A stretch of DNA of 64,000 bases from Limnomonas spitsbergensis (taxonomy: Eukaryota; Chlorophyta; Chlorophyceae; Chlamydomonadales), in assembly GCA_037349105.1 (NCBI GenBank), contig JAYJMM010000119.1:5343001-5407000 (forward strand), given 5' to 3'. The first letter of the stretch is position 1, and every line of letters starts with the position of its first letter. The translations under genes and the position numbers were made by a program. Below are positions 45,040-60,250 of this stretch, piece by piece. Under the pieces are notes generated by a model, which was given only the letters and a program-made list of their open reading frames with translations, was not told the DNA's origin and ran no database searches.

Positions 45040-48000
45040 GATTAAATGCGGAATTTGTACGGGGAGACGGGCTGATGAAATGCGGAATTTGTTCGGGGAG
45101 ACGGGCTGAGGAAATGCGAAATTTGTACAGAGAGACGGGCTGATGAAATGCGGAATTTGAACTGGGAGACGGGATGGGGAAATGCGGAATTTGTACGGGG
45201 AGACGGGCTCTGAGGAAATGCGGAATTTGGACGGAGAGACGGGCTGAGGAAATACGGAATTTGTACGGGGAGGCGGGGTGATGAAATGCGGATTTTGTAC
45301 AGGGAGACGTGCTGAGGATTTGCGAATTTTGTACGGGGTGACGGGCTGAGGAAAGGTGAAGTTTGTATGGGGAGACGGGCTGATGAAATGCGGAATTTGT
45401 ACAAGGAGACGGGCTGAGGAAATGCGGAATTTGTACGGGGAGACGGGCTGAGGAAATGCGAAATTTGTACAGAGAGACGGGCTGATGAAATGCGGAATCT
45501 GTACGGGGAGACGGGCTGAGGAAATGCGAAATTTGTACGGGGAGACGGGCTGAGGAAATGCGGAATTCGTCCGGGGAGACGGGCTGAGGAAATGCGGAAT
45601 TTGTACGGGGAGACGAGCTAATGAAATGCGAAATTTGTACGGGGAGACGGGCTGAGGAAATGCGAAATTTGTACGGGGAGACGGGCTGAGGAAATGCGAA
45701 ATTTGTACGGGGAGACGGGTTGATGAAATGCGGAATTTGTATGTATGGGGAGACGGGCTGATTAAATGCGGAATTTGTACGGAGAGACGGGCTGATGAAA
45801 TGCGGAATTTGTACGGGGAGACGGGCTTATGAAATGCGAAATTTGTACGGGGAGACGGGATGAGGAAATGCGGAATTTGTAAGGGGAGACGGGCTGAGGA
45901 TATGCGAAATTTGTACGGGGTGACGGGCTGAGGAAAGGTGAAGTTTGTATGGGGAGACGGGCTGATGAAATGCGGAATTTGTACAAGGAGACGGGCTGAG
46001 GAAATGCGGAATTTGTACGGGGAGACGGGCTGAGGAAATGCGAAATTTGTACAAAGAGACGGGCTGATGAAATGCGGAATTTGTACGGGGAGACGGGCTG
46101 AGGAAATGCGGAATTTGTACGGGGAGACGGGCTCTGAGGAAATGCGGAATTCGTACGGGGAGACGGGATGAGGAAATGTGGAATTAGGACGGAGAGACGG
46201 GCTGATGAAATGCGGAATTTGTACGGGGAGACGGGATGAGGAAATGCGGAATTTGTACGGGGAGACGGGCTCTGAGGAAATGCGGAATTTCCACGGGGAG
46301 ACGGGCTGAGGAAATGCGTAATTTGTATGGGGAGAAGGGCTGAGGAAATGCGGAATTAGTACGGGGAGACGGGCTGAGGAAATGCGGAATTTGTACAAGG
46401 AGACGGGCTGAGGAAATGCGGAATTTGTACGGGGAGACGGGCTGAGGAAATGCGAAATTTGTACAGAGAGACGGGCTGATGAAATGCGGAATCTGTACGG
46501 GGAGACGGGCTGAGGAAATGCGAAATTTGTACGGGGAGACGGGCTGAGGAAATGCGGAATTTGTACGGGGAGACGGGCTGAGGAAATGCGGAATTTGTAC
46601 GGGGAGACGGGCTGAGGAAATGCGATGTTTGTCCGGGGCGACGGGATGAGGAAATGCGAAATTTGTACGGGGAGACGGGCTGAGGAAATGCGGAATTTGT
46701 ACGGGGAGACGGGCTAATGAAATGCGAAATTTATACAGGGAGACGGACTGAGGAAATGCGGAATTTGTAAGGGGAGACGGGCTGAGGATATGCGAAATTT
46801 GTACGGGGTGACGGGCTGAGGAAAGGTGAAGTCTGTATGGGGAGACGGGCTGATGAAATGCGGAATTTGTACAAGGAGACGGGCTGAGGAAGTGCGGAAT
46901 TTGTACGGGGAGACGGGCTGAGGAAATGCGAAATTTGTACAGAGAGACGGGCTGATGAAATACGGAATTTGTACGGGGAGACGGGCTGAGGAAATGCGAA
47001 ATTTGTACGGGGAGACGGGCTGAGGAAATGCGGAATTCGTACGGGGAGACGGGATGAGGAAATGCGGAATTTGTATGGGGAGACGGGCTCTGAGGAAATG
47101 CGGAATTCGTACGGGGAGACGGGATGAGGAAATGCGGAATTAGGACGGAGAGACGGGCTGATGAAATGCGGAATTAGGACGGAGAGACAGGCCGATGAAA
47201 TGCGGAATTTGTACGGGGAGACGGGATGAGGAAATGCGGAATTTGTACGGGGAGACGGGCTCTGAGGAAATGCGGAATTTCCACGGGGAGACGGGCTGAG
47301 GAAATGCGAAATTTGTATGGGGAGAAGGGCTGAGGAAATGCGGAATTAGTACGGGGAGACGGGCTGAGGAAATGCGGAATTTGTACGGGGAGACGGGCTG
47401 AGGAAATGCGGAATTTGTATGGGGAGACGGGCTGATTAAATGCGGAATTTGTACGGGGACACGGGCTGATGAAATGCGGAATTTGTTCGGGGAGACTGGT
47501 TGAGGAAATGCGAAATTTGTACAGAGAGACGGGCTGATGAAATGCGGAATTTGAACTGGGAGACGGGATGGGGAAATGCGGAATTTGTACGGGGAGACGG
47601 GCTCTGAGGAAATGCGGAATTTGGACGGAGAGACGGGCTGAGGAAATACGGAATTTGTACGGGGAGGCGTGGTGATGAAATGCGGAATTTGTACAGGGAG
47701 ACGTGCTGAGGATTTGCGAATTTTGTACGGGGTGACGGGCTGAGGAAAGGTGAAGTTTGTATGGGGAGACGGGCTGATGAAATGCGGAATTTGTACAAGG
47801 AGACGGGCTGAGGAAGTGCGGAATTTGTACGGGGAGACGGGCTGAGGAAATGCGAAATTTGTACAGAGAGACGGGCTGATGAAATGCGGAATCTGTACGG
47901 GGAGACGGGCTGAGGAAATGCGAAATTTGTACGGGGAGACGGGCTGAGGAAATGCGGAATTTGTACAGGGAGACGGGCTGAGGAAATGCGGAATTTGTAC

Positions 48001-51000
48001 GGGGAGACGGGCTGAGGAAATGCGAAATTTGTACAGAGAGACGGGCTGATGAAATGCGGAATCTGTACGGGGAGACGGGCTGAGGAAATGCGAAATTTGT
48101 ACGGGGAGACGGGCTGAGGAAATGCGGAATTTGTACGGGGAGACGGGCTGAGGAAATGCGGAATTTGTACGGGGAGACGGGCTGAGGAAATGCGAAATTT
48201 GTACGGGGAGACGGGCTGAGGAAATGCGAAATTTGTACGGGGAGACGGGCTGAGGAAATGCGGAATTTGTACGGGGAGACGGGCTAATGAAATGCGAAAT
48301 TTATACAGGGAGACGGACTGAGGAAATGCGGAATTTGTAAGGGGAGACGGGCTGAGGATATGCGAAATTTGTACGGGGTGACGGGCTGAGGAAAGGTGAA
48401 GTTTGTATGGGGAGACGGGCTGATGAAATGCGGAATTTGTACAAGGAGACGGGCTGAGGAAGTGCGGAATTTGTACGGGGAGACGGGCTGAGGAAATGCG
48501 AAATTTGTACAGAGAGACGGGCTGATGAAATACGGAATTTGTACGGGGAGACGGGCTGAGGAAATGCGAAATTTGTACGGGGAGACGGGCTGAGGAAATG
48601 CGGAATTCGTACGGGGAGACGGGATGAGGAAATGCGGAATTTGTATGGGGAGACGGGCTCTGAGGAAATGCGGAATTCGTACGGGGAGACGGGATGAGGA
48701 AATGCGGAATTAGGACGGAGAGACGGGCTGATGAAATGCGGAATTAGGACGGAGAGACAGGCCGATGAAATGCGGAATTTGTACGGGGAGACGGGATGAG
48801 GAAATGCGGAATTTGTACGGGGAGACGGGCTCTGAGGAAATGCGGAATTTCCACGGGGAGACGGGCTGAGGAAATGCGAAATTTGTATGGGGAGAAGGGC
48901 TGAGGAAATGCGGAATTAGTACGGGGAGACGGGCTGAGGAAATGCGGAATTTGTACGGGGAGACGGGCTGAGGAAATGCGGAATTTGTATGGGGAGACGG
49001 GCTGATTAAATGCGGAATTTGTACGGGGACACGGGCTGATGAAATGCGGAATTTGTTCGGGGAGACTGGTTGAGGAAATGCGAAATTTGTACAGAGAGAC
49101 GGGCTGATGAAATGCGGAATTTGAACTGGGAGACGGGATGGGGAAATGCGGAATTTGTACGGGGAGACGGGCTCTGAGGAAATGCGGAATTTGGACGGAG
49201 AGACGGGCTGAGGAAATACGGAATTTGTACGGGGAGGCGGGGTGATGAAATGCGGAATTTGTACAGGGAGACGTGCTGAGGATTTGCGAATTTTGTACGG
49301 GGTGACGGGCTGAGGAAAGGTGAAGTTTGTATGGGGAGACGGGCTGATGAAATGCGGAATTTGTACAAGGAGACGGGCTGAGGAAGTGCGGAATTTGTAC
49401 GGGGAGACGGGCTGAGGAAATGCGAAATTTGTACAGAGAGACGGGCTGATGAAATGCGGAATCTGTACGGGGAGACGGGCTGAGGAAATGCGAAATTTGT
49501 ACGGGGAGACGGGCTGAGGAAATGCGGAATTTGTACAGGGAGACGGGCTGAGGAAATGCGGAATTTGTACGGGGAGACGGGCTTATGAAATGCGAAATTT
49601 GTACGGGGAGACGGGATGAGGAAATGCGGAATTTGTAAGGGGAGACGGGCTGAGGATATGCGAAATTTGTACGGGGAGACGGGCTGAGGAAAGGTGAAGT
49701 TTGTATGGGGAGACGGGCTGATGAAATGCGGAATTTGTACAAGGAGTCGGGCTGAGGAAATGCGAAATTTGTACGGGGAGACGGGCTGATGAAATGCGAA
49801 ATTTGTACGGGGAGACGGGCTGAGGAAATGCGGAATTTGTACGGGGAGACGGGCTGATGAAATGCGGAATTTGAACGGGGAGACGGGATGAGGAAATGCG
49901 GAATTTGTACGGGGAGACGGGCTCTGAGGAAATGCGGAATTTGGACGGAGAGACGGGCTGAGGAAATACGGAATTTGTACGGGGAGGCGGGGTGATGAAA
50001 TGCGGAATTTGTACGGGGAGACGTGCTGAGGAAATGCGAAATTTGGACGGGGAGACGGGCTGAGGAAATACAGAATTTGTACGGGGAGAAGGGCTGAGGA
50101 AATGCGGAATTTGTACGGGGAGATGGGCTCTGAGGAAATGCGAAATTTGTACGGGGAGACGAGTTGTGGAAATGCGGATTTTGTACGGGGAGACGGGCTG
50201 ATGAAATGCGGAATTTGAACGGAGAGACGGGATGAGGAAATGCGGAATTAGTACGGGGAGACGGGCTGAGGAAATGCGGAATTTGTACGGGGAGACGGGA
50301 TTAGGAAATGCGGAATTTGTATGGGGAGACGGGCTGAGGAAATGCGGAATTAGTACGGGGAGACGGGCTGAGGAAATGCGGAATTTGTACGGGGAGACGG
50401 GCTGAGGAAATGCGGAATTTGTATGGGGAGACGGGCTGAGAAAAGGTGAAGTTTGTATGGGGAGACGGGCTGATGAAATGCGGAATTTGTACAGGGAGAC
50501 GGGCTGAGGAAATGCGAAATTTGTACAGAGAGGCGGGCCGATGAAATGCGGAATTTGTACGGGGAGACGGGCTGAGGAAATGCGAAATTTGTACGGGGAG
50601 ACGGGATGAGGAAATGCGGAATTTGTACGGGGATACGGGCTGAGGAAATGCGGAATTAGGACGGAGAGACGGGCTGATGAAATGCGGAATTAGTACGGGG
50701 AGACGGGCTGAGGAAATACGGAATTTGTATGGGGAAACGGGCTGATGAAATGCGGAATTTGTATGGGGAGACGGGATGAAAAATGCAAAAATTGTACGGG
50801 GACACGGACTCTAGGGAAATGCGGAACTTGGACGGTGAGACGGGCTGAGGAAATACGGCATTTGTACGGGGAGGCGGGTTTATGAAATGCGATATTTGTA
50901 CGGGGAGACGGGCTGAGAAAATGCGGAATTTGTATGGGGAGACGGGCTGAGGAAATACAGAATTTGTACGGGGAGACGGGCTGAGGAAATGCGGAATTCG

Positions 51001-52440
51001 TACGGGGAGACGGGCTGAGGAAATGCAAAATTTGTCAGGGAGACGGGCTGATGAAATGCGGAATTTGTACGGGGAGACGGGCTGAGGAAATACGGAATTT
51101 CCACGGGGAGACGGGCTGATGAAATGCGGAATTTGTACGGGGAGACGGGCTGAGGAAATGCGGAATTCGTACGGGGAGACGGGCTGAGGAAATGCGAAAT
51201 TTGTACAGAGAGACGGGCTGATGAAATGCGGAATTTGTACGGGGAGACGGGCTGAGGAAATGCGAAGTTTGTACGGGGAGGCGGGCTGAGGAAATACAGA
51301 ATTTGTACGGGGAGACGGGCTGAGGAAATGCGGAATTTGTACGGGGAGACGGGCTAATGAAATGCGAAATTTGTACGGGGAGACGGACTGAGGAAATGCG
51401 GAATTTGTAAGGGGAGACGGGATGAGGATATGCGGAATTTGTACGGGGTGACGGGCTGAGGAAAGGTGAAGTTTGTATGGGGAGACGGGCTGATGAAATG
51501 CGGAATTTGTACAAGGAGACGGGCTGAGGAAATGCGGAATTTGTACGGGGAGACGGGCTGAGGAAATGCGAAATTTGTACAGAGAGACGGGCTGATAAAA
51601 TGCGGAATTTGTACGGGGAGACGGGCTGAGGAAATGCGAAATTTGTACGGGGAGACGGGCTGAGGAAATGCGGAATTCGTACGGGGAGACGGGATGAGGA
51701 AATGCGGAATTTGTACGGGGAGACGGGCTCTGAGGAAATGCGGAATTCGTACGAGGAGACTGGATGAGGAAATGCGGAATTAGGACGGAGAGACGGGCTG
51801 ATGAAATGCGGAATTAGGACGGAGAGACAGGCCGATGAAATGTGGAATTTGTACGGGGAGACGGGATGAGGAAATGCGGAATTTGTACGGGGAGACGGGC
51901 TCTGAGGAAATGCGGAATTTCCACAGGGAGACGGGCTGAGGAAATGCGGAATTTGTATGGGGAGAAGGGCTGAGGAAATGCGGAATTAGTACGGGGAGAC
52001 GGGCTGAGGAAATGCGGAATTTGTACGGGGAGACGGGCTGAGGAAATGCGGAATTTGTATGGGGAGACGGGCTGATTAAATGCGGAATTTGTACGGGGAG
52101 ACGGGCTGATGAAATGCGGAATTTGTTCGGGGAGACGGGCTGAGGAAATGCGAAATTTGTACAGAGAGACGGGCTGATGAAATGCGGAATTTGAACTGGG
52201 AGACGGGATGGGGAAATGCGGAATTTGTACGGGGAGACGGGCTCTGAGGAAATGCGGAATTTGGACGGAGAGACGGGCTGAGGAAATACGGAATTTGTAC
52301 GGGGAGGCGGGGTGATGAAATGCGGAATTTGTACAGGGAGACGTGCTGAGGATATGCGAATTTTGTACGGGGTGACGGGCTGAGGAAAGGTGAAGTTTGT
52401 ATGGGGAGACGGGCTGCTGAAATGCGGAATTTGTACAAGG
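45040..52440. repeat. Recurrent ~360-bp block inside the array
   Basis: A block with the variant run GAACTGGGAGACGGGATGGGG ... CGTGCTGAGGATTTGCG ends at 45404, 47798, 49368 and 52438. The spacings are 2,394, 1,570 and 3,070 bp. This shows repeated segmental duplication of unequal lengths. Confidence 0.7.
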
Positions 52441-55400
52441 AGACGGGCTGAGGAAATGCGGAATTTGTACGGGGAGACGGGCTGAGGAAATGCGAAATTT
52501 GTACAGAGAGACGGGCTGATGAAATGCGGAATTTGTACGGGGAGACGGGCTGAGGAAATGCGAAATTTGTACGGGGAGACGGGCTGAGGAAATGCGGAAT
52601 TTGTACGGGGAGACGGGCTGAGGAAATGCGGAATTTGTACGGGGAGACGGGCTAATGAAATGCGAAATTTGTACGGGGAGACGGGCTGAGGAAATGCGAA
52701 ATTTGTACGGGGAGACGGGCTGAGGAAATGCGAAATTTGTACGGGGAGACGGGCTGATGAAATGCGGAATTTGTATGTATGGGGAGACGGGCTGATTAAA
52801 TGCGGAAGTTGTACGGAGAGACGGGCTGATGAAATGCGGAATTTGTACGGGGAGACGGGCTTATGAAATGCGAAATTTGTACGGGGAGACGGGATGAGGA
52901 AATGCGGAATTTGTAAGGGGAGACGGGCTGAGGATATGCGAAATTTGTACGGGGTGACGGGCTGAGGAAAGGTGAAGTTTGTATGGGGAGACGGGCTGAT
53001 GAAATGCGGAATTTGTACAAGGAGACGGGCTGAGGAAATGCGGAATTTGTACGGGGAGACGGGCTGAGGAAATGCGAAATTTGTACAAAGAGACGGGCTG
53101 ATGAAATGCGGAATTTGTACGGGGAGACAGGCTGAGGAAATGCGGAATTTGTACGGGGAGACGGGCTCTGAGGAAATGCGAAATTTGGACGGAGAGACGG
53201 GATGAGGAAATGTGGAATTAGGACGGAGAGACGGGCTGATGAAATGTGGAATTAGGACGGAGAGACGGGCAGATGAAATGCGGAATTTGTATGGGGAGAC
53301 GGGATGATGAAATGCGAAATTTGTACGGGGAGACGGGCTCTGAGGAAATGCGGAATTTCTACGGGGAGACGGGCTGAGGAAATGCGTAATTTGTACGGGG
53401 AGAAGGGCTGAGAAAATGCGGAATTAGTACGGGGAGACGGGCTGAGGAAATGCGGAATTTGTACGGGGAGACGGGCTGAGGAAATGCGGAATTTATATGG
53501 GGAGACGGGCTGATTAAATGCGGAATTTGTACGGGGAGACGGGCTGATGAAATGCGGAATTTGTACGGGGAGACGGGCTGAGGAAATGCGAAATTTGTAC
53601 AGAGAGACGGGCTGATGAAATGCGGAATTTGAACGGGGAGACGGGATGAGGAAATGCGGAATTTGTACGGGGAGACGGGCTCTGAGGAAATGCGGAATTT
53701 GGACGGAGAGACGGGCTGAGGAAATACGGAATTTGTACGGGGAGGCGGGGTGATGAAATGCGGAATTTGTACGGGGAGACGTGCTGAGGAAATGCGAAAT
53801 TTGGACGGGGAGACGGGCTGAGGAAATACAGAATTTGTACGGGGAGACGGGCTGAGGAAATGCGGAATTTCTACGGGGAGACGGGCTCTGAGGAAATGCG
53901 AAATTTGTACGGGGAGACGGGTTGTGGAAATGCGGATTTTGTACGGGGAGACGGGCTGATGAAATGCGGAATTTGAACGGGGAGACGGGATGTGGAAATG
54001 CGGAATAAGTACGGGGTGACGGGCTGAGGAAATGCGGAATTTGTACGGGGAGACGGGCTGAGATAATGCGGAATTTGTATGGGGAGACGGGCTGAGGAAA
54101 TGCGGAATTAGTACGGGGAGACGGGATGAGGAAATGCGGAATTTGTAAGGGGAGACGGGCTGAGGATATGCGAAATTTGTATGGGGTGACGGGCTGAGGA
54201 AAGGTGAAGTTTGTATGGGGAGACGGGCTGATGAAATGCGGAATTTGTACAAGGAGACGGGCTGAGGAAATGCGGAATTTGTACGGGGAGACGGGCTGAG
54301 GAAATGCGAAATTTGTACAAAGAGACGGGCTGATGAAATGCGGAATTTGTACGGGGAGACAGGCTGAGGAAAAGCGGAATTTGTACGGGGAGACGGGCTC
54401 TGAGGAAATGCGAAATTTGGACGGAGAGACGGGATGAGGAAATGTGGAATTAGGACGGAGAGACGGGCTGATGAAATGTGAAATTAGGACGGAGAGACGG
54501 GCAGATGAAATGCGGAATTTGTATGGGGAGACGGGATGATGAAATGCGAAATTTGTACGGGGAGACGGGCTCTGAGGAAATGCGGAATTTCTACGGGGAG
54601 ACGGGCTGAGGAAATGCTTAATTTGTACGGGGAGAAGGGCTGAGGAAATGCGGAATTAGTACGGGGAGACGGGCTGAGGAAATGCGGAATTTGTACGGGG
54701 AGACGGGCTGAGGAAATGCGGAATTTATATGGGGAGACGGGCTGATTAAATGCGGAATTTGTACGGGGAGACGGGCTGATGAAATGCGGAATTTGTACGG
54801 GGAGACGGGCTGAGGAAATGCGAAATTTGTACAGAGAGACGGGCTGATGAAATGCGGAATTTGAACGGGGAGACGGGATGAGGAAATGCGGAATTTGTAC
54901 GGGGAGACGGGCTCTGAGGAAATGCGGAATTTGGACGGAGAGACGGGCTGAGGAAATACGGAATTTGTACGGGGAGGCGGGGTGATGAAATGCGGAATTT
55001 GTACGGGGAGACGTGCTGACGAAATGCGAAATTTGGACGGGGAGACGGGCTGAGGAAATACAGAATTTGTACGGGGAGACGGGCTGAGGAAATGCGGAAT
55101 TTCTACGGGGAGACGGGCTCTGAGGAAATGCGAAATTTGTACGGGGAGACGGGTTGTGGAAATGCGGATTTTGTACGGGGAGACGGGCTGATGAAATGCG
55201 GAATTTGAACGGGGAGACGGGATGAGGAAATGCGGAATAAGTACGGGGTGACGGGCTGAGGAAATGCGGAATTTGTACGGGAAGACGGGCTGAGATAATG
55301 CGGAATTTGTATGGGGAGACGGGCTGAGGAAATGCGGAATTAGTACGGGGAGACGGGCTGAGGAAATGCGGAATTTGTATGGGGAGACGGGCTGAGAAAA

Positions 55401-56999
55401 GGTGAAGTTTGTATGGGGAGACGGGCTGATGAAATGCGGAATTTGTACAGGGAGACGGGCTGAGGAAATGCGGAATTTGTACAGAGAGACGGGCCGATGA
55501 AATGCGGAATTTGTACGGGGAGACGGGCTGAGGAAATGCGAAATTTGTACGGGGAGACGGGATGAGAAAATGCGGAATGTGTATGGGGAGACGGGCTGAG
55601 GAAATACAGAATTTGTACGGGGAGACGGGCTGATGAAATGCGGAATTTGTACGGGGAGACGGGCTGATGAAATGCGGAATTTGTATAGAGAGACGGGCTG
55701 ATGAAATGCGAAATTTGTACAGAGAGACGGGCTGATGAAATGCGGAATTTGTACGGGGAGACGGGATGAGGAAATGCGGAATTTGTACGGGGAGACGGGC
55801 TCTGAGGAAATGCGGAATTTGGACGGGGAGGCGGGGTGATGAAATGCGGAATTTGTACGGGGAGACGTGCTGAGGAAATGCGAAATTTGGACGGGGAGAC
55901 GGGCTGAGGAAATACAGAATTTGTACGGGGAGAAGGGCTGAGGAAATGCGGAATTTCTACGGGGAGACGGGCTCTGAAGAAATGCGAAATTTGTACGGGG
56001 AGACGAGTTGTGGAAATGCGGATTTTGTACGGGGAGACGGGCTGATGAAATGCGGAATTTGAACGGGGAAACGGGATGAGGAAATGCGGAATTCGTACGG
56101 GGAGACGGGTTGAGGAAATGCGGAATTTGTACGGGGAGACGGGCTGAGGAAATGCGGAATTTGTATGGGGAGACGGGCTGAGGAAATGCGGAATTAGTAC
56201 GGGGAGACGGGCTGAGGAAATGCGGAATTTGTACGGGGAGACGGGCTGAGGAAATGCGGAATTTGTATGGGGAGACGGGCTGAGAAAAGGTGAAGTTTGT
56301 ATGGGGAGACGGGCTGATGAAATGCGGAATTTGTACAGGGAGACGGGCTGAGGAAATGCGGAATTTGTACAGAGAGACGGGCCAATGAAATGCGGAATTT
56401 GTACGGGGAGACGGGCTGAGGAAATGCGAAATTTGTACGGGGAGACGGGATGATGAAATGCGGAATTTGTACGGAGAGACGGGATGAGGAAATGCGGAAT
56501 TTATACTGAGAGACGGGCTTTGAGGAAATACGGAATTTGGACGGAGAGACGGGCTGAGGAAATACGGAATTTGTACGGGGAGGCGGGGTGATGAAATGCG
56601 GAATTTGTACGGGAATACGGGCTGAGGAAATGCGAAATTTGGACGGAGAGACGGGCTGAGGTAATACAGAATTTGTACAGGGAGACGGGCTGAGGAAATG
56701 TGAAATTTGTACAGGGAGACGGGCTGATGAAATGCGAAATTTGTACGGGGAGACGGGCTGAGGAAATGCGGAATTTGTATGGGGAGACGGGCTGAGGAAA
56801 TGCGGAATTAGTACGGGGAGACGGGCTGAGGAAATGCGGAATTTGTACGGGGAGACGGGCTGAGGAAATGCGGAATTTGTATGGGGAGACGGGCTGAGAA
56901 AAGGTGAAGTTTGTATGGGGAGACGGGCTGATGAAATGCGGAATTTGTACAGGGAGACGGGCTGAGGAAATGCGAAATTTGTACGGGGAGACGGGCCGA

Positions 57000-59900
57000 T
57001 GAAATGCGGAATTTGTACGGGGAGACGGGCTGAGGAAATGCGAAATTTGTACGGGGAGACGGGATGAGGAAATGCGGAATTTGTACGGGGATACGGGCTG
57101 AGGAAATGCGGAATTAGGACGGAGAGACGGGCTGATGAAATGCGGAATTAGGACGGAGAGACGGGCTGATGAAATGCGGAATTTGTATGGGGAGACGGGA
57201 TGAAAAATGCAAAAATTGTACGGGGACACGGACTCTAGGGAAATGCGGAACTTGGACGGTGAGACGGGCTGAGGAAATACGGCATTTGTACGGGGAGTCG
57301 GGTTTATGAAATGCGATATTTGTACGGGGAGACGGGCTGAGAAAATGCGGAATTTGTATGGGGAGACGGGCTGAGGAAATACAGAATTTGTACGGGGAGA
57401 CGGGCTGATGAAATGCGGAATTTGTACGGGGAGACGGGCTGATGAAATGCGGAATTAGTACATGGAGACGGGCTGAGGAATTGCGAAATTTGTACATGGA
57501 GACGGGCTGAGGAAATGCGAAGTTTGTACGGGGAGGCGGGCTGAGGAAATACAGAATTTGTACGGGGAGACGGGCTGAGGAAATGAGGAATTTGAACAGA
57601 GAGACGGGCTAATGAAATGCGGAATTTGTACGGGGAGACGGGCTGAGGAAATGCGGAATTTGCATAGTGAGACGGGCTGAGGAAATGCGAAATTTGTACG
57701 GGGAGACGTGTTGATTAAATGCGGAATTTGTACGGGGAGACGGGCTGATGAAATGCGGAATTTGTACGGGGAAACGGGCTGATGAAATGCGGAATTTGTA
57801 TAGAGAGACGGGCTGATGAAATGCGGAATTTGTACGGTGTGACGGGCTGAGGAAATGAGAAGTTTGTACATGGAGACGGGCTGATGAAATGCGAAGTTTG
57901 TACGGGGAGGCGGGCTGAGGAAATACAGAATTTGTACGGGGAGACGGGCTGAGGAAATGCGGAATTTGTACGGGGAGACGGGTTAATGAAATACGATATT
58001 GTACGGGGAGACGGGCTGAGGAAATGCGGAATTTGCATGGGGAGACGGGCTGAGGAAATGCGAAATTTGTACGGGGATAAGGGCTGAGGAAATGCGGAAT
58101 TTGTATGGGGAGACGGGCTGAGAAAAGGTGAAGTTTGTATGGGGAGACGGGCTGATGAAATGCGGAATTTGTACAGGGAGACGGGCTGAGGAAATGCGAA
58201 ATTTGTACAGAGAGACGGGCCGATGAAATGCGGAATTTGTACGGGGAGACGGGCTGAGGAAATGCGAAATTTGTACGGGGAGACGGGATGAGGAAATGCG
58301 GAACTTGTACGGGGATACGGGCTGAGGAAATGCGGAATTAGGACGGAGAGACGGGCTGATGAAATGCGGAATTAGGACGGAGAGACGGGCTGATGAAATG
58401 CGGAATTTGTATGGGGAGACGGGATGAAAAATGCAAAAATTGTACGGGGACACGGGCTCTAGGGAAATGCGGAACTTGTACGGTGAGACGGGCTGAGGAA
58501 ATACGGCATTTGTACGGGGAGGCGGGCTTATGAAATGCGATATTTGTACGGGGAGACGGGCTGAGAAAATGCGGAATTTGTATGGGGAGACGGGCTGAGG
58601 AAATACAGAATTTGTACGGGGAGACGGGCTGATGAAATGCGGAATTTGTACGGGGAGACGGGCTGATGAAATGCGGAATTTGTATAGAGAGATGGGCTGA
58701 TGAAATGCGGAATTTGTACGGAGAGACGGGCTGAGGAAATGCGAAATTTGTACATGGAGACGGGCTAATGAAATGCGGAATTTGTACGGGGAGACGGGCT
58801 GAGGAAATGCGGAATTTGCATAGTAAGACGGGCTGAGGAAATGCGAAATTCGTACGGGGAGACGTGCTGATTAAATGCGGAATTTGTACGGGGAGACGGG
58901 CTGATGAAATGCGGGATTTGTACGGGGAAACGGGCTGATGAAATGCGGAATTTGTACGGGGAGACGGGCTGATGAAATGCGGAATTTGTACGGTGTGACG
59001 GGCTGAGGAAATGAGAAGTTTGTACATGGAGACGGGCTGAAGAAATGCGAAGTTTGTACGGGGAGGCGGGCTGAGGAAATACAGAATTTGTACGGGGAGA
59101 CGGGCTGAGGAAATGAGGAATTTGTACGGGGAGACGGGTTAATGAAATACGATATTGTACGGGGAGACGGGCTGAGGAAATGCGGAATTTGCATGGGGAG
59201 ACGGGCTGAGGAAATGCGGAATTTGTACGGGGATACGGGCTGAGGAAATCCGGAATTTGTATGGGGAGACGGGCTGAGAAAAGGTGAAGTTTGTATGGGG
59301 AGACGGGCTGATGAAATGCGGAATTTGTACAGGGAGACGGGCTGAGGAAATGCGAAATTTGTACAGAGAGACGGGCTGATGAAATGCGGAATTTGTACGG
59401 GGAGACGGGCTGAGGAAATGCGAAATTTGTACGGGGAGACGGGATGAGGAAATGCGGAATTTGTACGGGGATACGGGCTGAGGAAATGCGGAAATAGGAC
59501 GGAGAGACGGGCTGATGAAATGTGGAATTAGGACGGAGAGACGGGCTGATGAAATGCGGAATTTGTATGGGGAGACGGGATGAAAAATGCAAAAATTGTA
59601 CGGGGACACGGGCTCTAGGGAAATGCGGAACTTGTACGGTGAGACGGGCTGAGGAAATACGGCATTTGTACGGGGAGGCGGGCTTATGAAATGCGATATT
59701 TGTACGGGGAGACGGGCTGAGAAAATGCGGAATTTGTATGGGGAGACGGGCTGAGGAAATACAGAATTTGTACGGGGAGACGGGCTGATGAAATGCGGAA
59801 TTTGTACGGGGAGACGGGCTGATGAAATGCGGAATTTGTATAGAGAGACGGGCTGATGAAATGAGGAATTTGTACGGAGAGACGGGCTGAGGAAATGCGA

Positions 59901-60250
59901 AATTTGTACATGGAGACGGGCTAATGAAATGCGGAATTTGTACGGGGAGACGGGCTGAGGAAATGCGGAATTTGCATAGTAAGACGGGCTGAGGAAATGC
60001 GAAATTTGTACGGGGAGACGTGCTGATTAAATGCGGAATTTGTACGGGGAGACGGGCTGATGAAATGCGGAATTTGTACGGGGAGACGGGCTGATGAAAT
60101 GCGGAATTTGTACGGGGAGACGGGCTGATGAAATGCGGAATTTGTACGGTGTGACGGGCTGAGGAAATGAGAAGTTTGTACATGGAGACGGGCTGAAGAA
60201 ATGCGAAGTTTGTACGGGGAGGCGGGCTGAGGAAATACAGAATTTGTACG
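57000..60250. repeat. Higher-order repeat, period 1,156 bp
   Basis: The variant ATGAGAAGTTTGTACATGG occurs near 57855, 59011 and 60167, two exact steps of 1,156 bp (34 units of 34 bp). The CACGGGCTCTAGGG unit near 58450 and 59606 fits the same period. A related block follows at about 61690. Confidence 0.8.
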
